A stretch of 8,535 bases of DNA from CAYLGT01 sp964383465 (lineage in GTDB: Bacteria > Patescibacteriota > Saccharimonadia > Saccharimonadales > Saccharimonadaceae). Shown here one piece after another: positions 4,662-8,535 of the stretch. How positions within the stretch are numbered: position 1 is the stretch's first letter; each line of letters starts with the position of its first letter. The stretch is taken from positions 1 through 8,535 of the forward strand of contig CAYLGT010000025.1 in assembly GCA_964383465.1 (NCBI GenBank), read 5' to 3'. The notes beneath the pieces are model-generated. The model worked only from the letters and a program-made list of their open reading frames with translations. It made no database searches and had not been told where the DNA came from. Both the position numbers and the translations under genes were made by a program.

Positions 4662-5405
4662 ATGTTTTTGCGTCGCGTTACTGGCCGAAGTATGTCGCCA
4701 TCATTGCGGGATGGCGACATAGTGCTTGGCTGGAAAAAGCCAGTAAGAGTTGGCGATGTAGTGCTGGTAAGGCGAGCCGGGCACGATGTTATAAAAAGGG
4801 TGAGCGAGCTTCAGGGTGAGCGGGTAGTGCTTCGTGGCGATAACAGCACTGAAAGTACCGACAGTCGTCACTATGGTCCAGTTTTAAAAAGCGCTATAAT
4901 CGGAAGCATTATGATAAAACTTCGTTTTGCAAATGCAATAGAACCTCCAAAACCCCTAAAGCCCTATGCAGTCTGGCTCGGTCGCGGGCTTGCGGGCATC
5001 ATGATTTTGATGGTTCTCGTCCATCTGTTTAGGATCGACACGTTCGTGCCACTACTCGACACTGTCATGCCCGGTGGTGAAGGTTGGGCGAACGTTTTTG
5101 CGCTCAAAATCATTCTGATTGAGTTGTTCGCTCTACCTTTTTTGCTTCGTATGAGGCTGAGTCCGCTGGCCCACATCTTGAGTGGCGCATTTGTCGTACT
5201 CGCACCACTCTGGTGGCTACTGGTGACTATTTGGTCCTGGGGACTTGAAGAGTCGACAGGTCAGCTCGGACAATTCATCGATGTTCATGCCGGAGTGCTG
5301 TTGGTGCTCGCAAATGCCATATGGCTAGGGTTGAGCTACTTTGCGCTTTACATGCTAGGCTATGACAAACTTGCTGTTCATTTAAAAGACATAAAAAGGA
5401 GATAG
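4662..5405 (+). CDS. sodX: Ni-SOD maturation protease SodX (S26 signal peptidase-like) with C-terminal membrane domain
   Basis: SodX-type proteases remove the SodN leader so the N-terminal His can bind nickel. Residues 1-90 are an S26 catalytic domain: GRSMSPSLRDGD has the likely nucleophile Ser10, HDVIKRV the general-base Lys45, and LRGDNSTESTDSRHYG (57-72) is the GDN...DSR box. An N-terminal membrane anchor is absent. Instead residues 103-232 hold about four hydrophobic segments (103-123, 144-163, 168-194, 210-232), joined by PPKPLKP. The total of 247 residues is much longer than the roughly 90-150 expected for SodX. The ATG touches the sodN stop (TAGATG), with no strong ribosome binding site, so translation is probably coupled. 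The end of the gene contains the ribosome binding site of the next one. The membrane part has no family I recognise. Confidence 0.93.
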   Translation: MFLRRVTGRSMSPSLRDGDIVLGWKKPVRVGDVVLVRRAGHDVIKRVSELQGERVVLRGDNSTESTDSRHYGPVLKSAIIGSIMIKLRFANAIEPPKPLKPYAVWLGRGLAGIMILMVLVHLFRIDTFVPLLDTVMPGGEGWANVFALKIILIELFALPFLLRMRLSPLAHILSGAFVVLAPLWWLLVTIWSWGLEESTGQLGQFIDVHAGVLLVLANAIWLGLSYFALYMLGYDKLAVHLKDIKRR

Positions 5406-5406
5406 T

Positions 5407-5841
5407 ATGGCCCAGAGCACAGATCGTGGCTCGCTAGAGACTATGTTTATCTTTGCCGCAGTTTCGGCATGGCTTGTTCAGACGGGTGTGATGGTTTTTC
5501 TGGTAGTTGAGCAGTATGCTTCAAACTCAAACCTAAGTAGTTTCTATGGATGGATGGCTTCAAGTGCACTGAGTCCAGTGGTGATCGCCGCACTGCTCTA
5601 TAGTTCTCGTCGGAAAAAATCACTGTCGCGACGTGGAATTTTCGAGCTTCTCGTCGCTACGACAGGGGTTTTACTGTTTTCTATGGTGGTGTCATCGCTC
5701 CAAACATGGGTGAGTCCTTTTGCGTTTAGTTTCCTCGAAGCAGATGACGCAACATTTACCTATCTACTTATACCGATTGTCTCGTCGCTACTCCTTACTG
5801 CCGCTACGGCATGGTATCTGCGCCGCTCCAAAGACTGGTAG
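5407..5841 (+). CDS. Four-helix membrane protein in the sodN-sodX operon, unknown function
   Basis: The 144-residue product has four predicted membrane segments (about 12-35, 46-65, 77-100, 116-138) and positively charged loops (SSRRKKSLSRR at 66-76, YLRRSKDW at the C-terminus), which suggest that these parts face the cytosol. No His/Cys-rich metal-binding motif is seen, so a nickel transporter assignment is not supported. The start ATG lies 1 nt after the sodX stop and is served by AAGGAGA inside the sodX 3' end, so it is surely in the operon. Its topology and size resemble the C-terminal membrane part of SodX, and the two may associate. I do not recognise the family. Confidence 0.85.
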   Translation: MAQSTDRGSLETMFIFAAVSAWLVQTGVMVFLVVEQYASNSNLSSFYGWMASSALSPVVIAALLYSSRRKKSLSRRGIFELLVATTGVLLFSMVVSSLQTWVSPFAFSFLEADDATFTYLLIPIVSSLLLTAATAWYLRRSKDW

Positions 5842-5870
5842 TTGAAGTAGGTAGCTCAATCTGTTAAAAT
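5842..5870 (+). promoter_or_regulatory. Promoter of tRNA-Gln
   Basis: TTGAAG (5842-5847), 17 nt and TAAAAT (5865-5870), extended by TGT, form a strong sigma-70 site about 50 nt before the mature tRNA. It overlaps the last two bases of the preceding stop codon. Confidence 0.75.
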
Positions 5871-5889
5871 CTACATCTGTTAGCGTATT

Positions 5890-6012
5890 TTCGAATCGTC
5901 TCTTCCTGGCTGGTATCCCGATGGGGATTGGCCAAGTGGTAAGGCAGTGGGTTCTGGTCCCATGATCGGGGGTTCGAATCCCTCATCCCCAGCCAGGTAG
6001 AGAACATTCGAA
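5890..6012. repeat. 24-nt inverted repeat enclosing tRNA-Gln
   Basis: The left arm 5890-5913 (TTCGAATCGTCTC...TGGCTGG) and right arm 5989-6012 (CCAGCCAGG...ATTCGAA) are reverse complements at 21 of 24 positions. The right arm begins inside the tRNA (5989-5995 are its last seven bases including CCA). The leader can therefore pair with the 3' end and trailer of the same transcript. Confidence 0.85.
5922..5995 (+). tRNA. tRNA-Gln, anticodon CTG
   Basis: The acceptor TGGGGAT (5922-5928) pairs fully with ATCCCCA (5985-5991), followed by discriminator G and an encoded CCA (5993-5995). The D arm is GCC/GGC with AAGTGGTAA in the loop. The anticodon stem GTGGG/CCCAT encloses TTCTGGT, giving anticodon CTG (5954-5956), which reads CAG. 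The T arm has the loop TTCGAAT with one G/T pair in its stem. The U1-A72 pair and G73 are glutamine identity features. Length is 74 nt. Confidence 0.97.
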
Positions 6013-6048
6013 GACGTCATCCAAATGTTGCGCGGCAGTGCTTTTGCG

Positions 6049-6077
6049 TTGTGTTTTCAGGGAACGACGCACATAAT
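6049..6077 (+). promoter_or_regulatory. Promoter of the restriction endonuclease gene, placed for a leaderless transcript
   Basis: TTGTGT (6049-6054), 17 nt and CATAAT (6072-6077) precede the ATG at 6086 with 8 nt between -10 and start codon, the same distance as at trmD. The -35 is weak (three of six consensus bases). Confidence 0.45.
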
Positions 6078-6085
6078 ACTATGCA

Positions 6086-6904
6086 ATGTTTGAAGAATTC
6101 TTGAACGATTTTGCAAAAAGTTTTGCCGGTAAAGATCCGATGATCAGTAAAGTGCTGGCAAATGTATTTTCGATGCGAATTATCGGCAACAAGACACATG
6201 GTGATTTGGCCGAAATAGCTCTGACTGAATATATAAACGACTACGTGCCTGGGTACACAGCGAAGCACACGGGCAAAGAGCATTTTCGGGCGAAGCAGGG
6301 CGAAGAGGATATCCAAGTCACCCAAACAAGTAGCGGCGAGATGATACCCATCAGCATCAAAACCTATGGCGTTGGACCACTCCAGCTTTCCACAAATAAG
6401 ACTAGTTCGATGTTTACTCATCTCTCTGAGATAGTCGGTAATCGAACTGTGACAAGTGGAGATGAGATTCGTGCGATTGTTGAGTCGGAGGCGTTTGCTG
6501 ATTTCGACAGCGTAAATGTACTGCCGTTAATTTATGATGAAAAACGTCAATCGTTTAGAATTCAAATTTTCGACCTCGCAAAAGCATATGCTTCGGTAAA
6601 GTCGGTTAAGTTTCTCGAGCCTCGTAAACTCGGTACCAAAATGACGTTTCCCATATATAAGTTTTACGGTGAAAATGACCAGTATATCTTTGAGGTTCGT
6701 TATGGTGGCGCGGGTGCGAACGCCCTGCAGCGCGGCATGTGGACACATACCGTCAATGCGTCACCGTTTTTCAGGGAGCTTCTAAGCGATACGTATGCGA
6801 TCAATGAATCCCTCGTAAGACTGATTGCAAAAATGCTCGTTTCTACTGAAGCCACGCACAAAAGAATCCTCGAAGAGTTGCCAAGTACCCCAGATATTTT
6901 ATAG
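6086..6904 (+). CDS. Putative type II restriction endonuclease, PD-(D/E)xK type
   Basis: The 272-residue product precedes a D12-class adenine methyltransferase by 25 nt, the strongest evidence for its role as the cutting partner. In the sequence, GDLAEIALTEYIN (39-51), then EEDIQV (73-78) and, 11 residues on, PISIKTYGVGPLQLST (88-103), fit a PD-(D/E)xK core with Asp75 and Lys92 and possibly Glu43 as metal or catalytic residues. This is an inference, since the family could not be named. The rest shows no second catalytic domain, helicase or specificity subunit, so a homodimeric type II enzyme is likely. Cut site unknown. An in-frame TAA at 6074-6076 fixes the start at 6086; no Shine-Dalgarno is visible. 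The gene stands directly behind a tRNA, a common landing site for acquired DNA. Confidence 0.75.
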   Translation: MFEEFLNDFAKSFAGKDPMISKVLANVFSMRIIGNKTHGDLAEIALTEYINDYVPGYTAKHTGKEHFRAKQGEEDIQVTQTSSGEMIPISIKTYGVGPLQLSTNKTSSMFTHLSEIVGNRTVTSGDEIRAIVESEAFADFDSVNVLPLIYDEKRQSFRIQIFDLAKAYASVKSVKFLEPRKLGTKMTFPIYKFYGENDQYIFEVRYGGAGANALQRGMWTHTVNASPFFRELLSDTYAINESLVRLIAKMLVSTEATHKRILEELPSTPDIL

Positions 6905-6910
6905 TACTTA

Positions 6911-6919
6911 TGCTACCAT
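6911..6919 (+). promoter_or_regulatory. Possible extended -10 for the methyltransferase gene
   Basis: TGCTACCAT lies in the 25-nt gap between the two genes, 10 nt before ATG 6930. It lacks a good -35. It could make a methyltransferase transcript independent of the endonuclease. Confidence 0.35.
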
Positions 6920-6929
6920 AGAGACAAGC

Positions 6930-8123
6930 ATGGATGTCAAAACAGAGGGTATAAAATATGCGGGTTCAAAGCGTTTAATTTTGCCTAAAATAATCAACGT
7001 GATCAGTTCCTTGGGGGCAGAAACTGTGCTCGATGGTTTTTCCGGCACCACGAGAGTTGGGCAATATCTGAAAGCGCACGGCTATAGGGTGCTTTCGAAT
7101 GACGTTGCTGTTTGGTCAAAAGTCTTTGGTGAATGCTACTTACTGAATACGAAACCAGCTTCTTATTATCAACCCATGATCGATCATCTTAACGGCCTCC
7201 AGGGTATCAATGGCTGGTTCACGGAGCACTATGGCGGGAATGATTACCATGGAAGTGCGGTTCAGCCAGACGGTACAAAGAAAATTTGGCAAGCCCACAA
7301 CACTATGAAGCTGGATGCGATTCGAAATGAAATAGATAGGTTGACTGACGATAGCGTTGAAAAATCTGTTTTGATCACGAGTCTTATTTTAGCGATGGAC
7401 AAAGTGGATAGTTCGGTAGGACACCAGGTGTCATACTTAAAGAACTGGTCCAAAAGATCATATAACACGATGAAACTAGAGGTGCCGAAGCTCCTTTTAG
7501 ACGACAAGAAACACGAAGTATATCAAGGCGACATCTTTGAAGTGCTACCTAGGCTCGACGAAGTAGATGTAGCCTATTTCGACCCTCCTTATGGTTCGTC
7601 AAACGAGTTAATGCCTTCGTCTCGTGTGAGGTATGCCTCTTACTACCACATATGGAAAACGATTTGTTTGAATGATCAGCCGAAGGTAGTAGGTGTCTCA
7701 AATCGAAGACAGGATGTGGGTGATAAAGTCGGGGGATCTGTTTTTGAAGAATTTCGGAAAAATGATGATGGTGAATATATAGCCGTCGAGGCGATACGTC
7801 GACTCATCGAAGAGACAAACGCAAAGACTATTGTGCTCTCATATAGCAATAATGGTCGGGCATCGTCACGAGCGCTGCATGATATTTTTGAGTCGTTAAA
7901 AGTACGATCGCATGTCATGGAGTTTGATCATAAAACGAATGTCATGGCTACTATGAAATGGACCAATGAATGGTTAAACGAGGGCGTTCAGACAAGTAAC
8001 AAAGAACACCTTTTCGTTATCGAAAAAAAGCCGAGTCCAGTTTTTGATTCGATCAATAGTATTCAGGGGAATCTATTTGATGTTGAAAAAGCTTCGCTCG
8101 GCATTCTTTTGGACGCGGCCTAG
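6930..8123 (+). CDS. DNA adenine-N6 methyltransferase, D12 class
   Basis: It transfers a methyl group from S-adenosylmethionine to the N6 of adenine in its target and so protects host DNA from the partner endonuclease. The 397-residue product has the alpha-group motif order: KYAGSKR (9-15, motif X region), VLDGFSGTTRVGQYL (33-47, AdoMet-binding motif I), SND (56-58, acidic motif II position), VAYFDPPYGSS (214-224, catalytic DPPY motif IV) and IVLSYSN (301-307). About 170 residues lie between motifs I and IV and probably contain the target recognition domain. The frame opens at 6825, but the start at 6930 is preferred because the conserved core begins nine residues later and the longer form would overlap the endonuclease gene by 80 nt. 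No clear ribosome binding site precedes either ATG. The recognised sequence cannot be read from the protein. Confidence 0.92.
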   Translation: MDVKTEGIKYAGSKRLILPKIINVISSLGAETVLDGFSGTTRVGQYLKAHGYRVLSNDVAVWSKVFGECYLLNTKPASYYQPMIDHLNGLQGINGWFTEHYGGNDYHGSAVQPDGTKKIWQAHNTMKLDAIRNEIDRLTDDSVEKSVLITSLILAMDKVDSSVGHQVSYLKNWSKRSYNTMKLEVPKLLLDDKKHEVYQGDIFEVLPRLDEVDVAYFDPPYGSSNELMPSSRVRYASYYHIWKTICLNDQPKVVGVSNRRQDVGDKVGGSVFEEFRKNDDGEYIAVEAIRRLIEETNAKTIVLSYSNNGRASSRALHDIFESLKVRSHVMEFDHKTNVMATMKWTNEWLNEGVQTSNKEHLFVIEKKPSPVFDSINSIQGNLFDVEKASLGILLDAA

Positions 8124-8139
8124 AGAGTCCAGTCTCTTG

Positions 8140-8493
8140 TCATGGAGTACGAAGAATCTTCTCCATAGGGCGGCCCTTTGCTAGTTCATCGATGAGCTTA
8201 TCGAGGTAACGAATCTCACGCATGATCGGATGTGTTACTTCCTGGACTTTGACGCCGCAAACGCTTCCCGTGATGAGGAGTCGATGCGGGTTTGGAGTAG
8301 GTGCGTCGGTAAAAAAAGTTTGAAAATCGGTTTCCTTGGCAAGTTGCGTCTCAAGCTGGGGCTGGCTATAGCCCGTGAGCCAGCGGATGATCTCGTCTAC
8401 CTCATCTTTTGTCCGACCTTTTCGCTGTGCTTTTGCAATGTAAAGGGGGTAGATGCTAGCGACGCTGGTGGAGTAGATACGGTGATTTTCCAT
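8140..8493 (-). CDS. DUF2200 family protein
   Basis: The 117-residue product matches the DUF2200 pattern nearly end to end: HRIYSTSVASIYPLYIAKAQRKGRTKDEVDEIIRW in its first 38 residues, then GYSQPQLETQL, TDFQTFFTDAP, LITGSVCGVKV and the C-terminal IRYLDKLIDELAKGRPMEKIL. Members are small cytosolic proteins of unknown function found widely in bacteria; their length is close to this one. AAGGA (plus 8499-8503) lies 5 nt before the ATG. The gene converges on the methyltransferase with 16 bp between stops, where only a weak AGAGA/TCTCT hairpin is seen. It is probably a separate unit from the restriction-modification genes. Confidence 0.92.
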   Translation of the reverse strand: MENHRIYSTSVASIYPLYIAKAQRKGRTKDEVDEIIRWLTGYSQPQLETQLAKETDFQTFFTDAPTPNPHRLLITGSVCGVKVQEVTHPIMREIRYLDKLIDELAKGRPMEKILRTP

Positions 8494-8520
8494 GAGCTTC
8501 CTTTCTCGTAGTTGCTTACT

Positions 8521-8529
8521 ACTGTACCA
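8521..8529 (-). promoter_or_regulatory. Extended -10 promoter of the DUF2200 gene
   Basis: On the minus strand TGGTACAGT is an extended -10, about 28 nt before the ATG. The -35 would fall outside the window. Confidence 0.45.
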
Positions 8530-8535
8530 CTAAAT

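Noticed and set aside
6825..8123. Longer methyltransferase frame from ATG 6825
   Set aside because: It overlaps the endonuclease gene by 80 nt and adds 35 residues without family similarity; the conserved core starts just after M at 6930.
5972..8535. Attachment-site duplication of the tRNA-Gln 3' end beyond the restriction-modification genes
   Set aside because: No direct repeat of the T-arm/acceptor sequence was found up to the window end; the only repeat at the tRNA is inverted.
1..8535. CRISPR arrays, insertion sequences, rRNA genes
   Set aside because: No regularly spaced direct repeats, transposase frames or rRNA signatures were seen.

Overview
The window reads as a compact bacterial chromosome segment with standard stop codon use: TGA ends the lipoprotein, both small minus-strand genes and the DUF2200 gene. 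That argues against the recoded Gracilibacteria/SR1 lineages. The gene style (short intergenic spaces, a stripped rpsP-khpA-trmD cluster with no rimM between khpA and trmD and no rplS directly after trmD, several genes without a Shine-Dalgarno sequence) suggests a Patescibacteria/CPR member, plausibly Saccharibacteria (TM7). This placement is an inference from gene content, not a phylogeny.

Layout. 1-837 is the 3' part of glyA, which meets a small minus-strand lipoprotein gene (892-1206) at a shared hairpin. A divergent promoter pair then serves the lipoprotein and rpsP (1388-1792). rpsP and khpA (1879-2298) each have a promoter and an intrinsic terminator. A minus-strand pair of small unknown genes (2467-2664 and 2675-3034) sits where rimM normally lies. 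Its promoter overlaps that of trmD (3140-3802). Directly after the trmD stop comes a 460-base non-coding stretch packed with strong back-to-back stem-loops (3804-4061), starting with a perfect 25-bp inverted repeat; it is the least explained part of the window.

4263-5841 is a tight three-gene operon: nickel superoxide dismutase (sodN, HCDVPCGIY hook behind a 9-residue leader), its maturation protease (sodX, S26 type, with an unusual C-terminal multi-helix membrane extension) and a four-helix membrane protein of unknown role. SodX would cut the leader to free the His that binds nickel; the third gene may take part in metal supply or protease function.

5922-5995 is tRNA-Gln(CTG), wrapped in a 24-nt near-perfect inverted repeat whose right arm includes the tRNA 3' end. 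Downstream lies a type II restriction-modification pair: a putative PD-(D/E)xK endonuclease (6086-6904) and a D12-class adenine methyltransferase (6930-8123). Both appear to be leaderless or nearly so. The window closes with a convergent DUF2200 gene (8140-8493).

Promoters of sigma-70 type are recognisable before almost every unit. Many carry an extended -10 (TGNTAnnnT).
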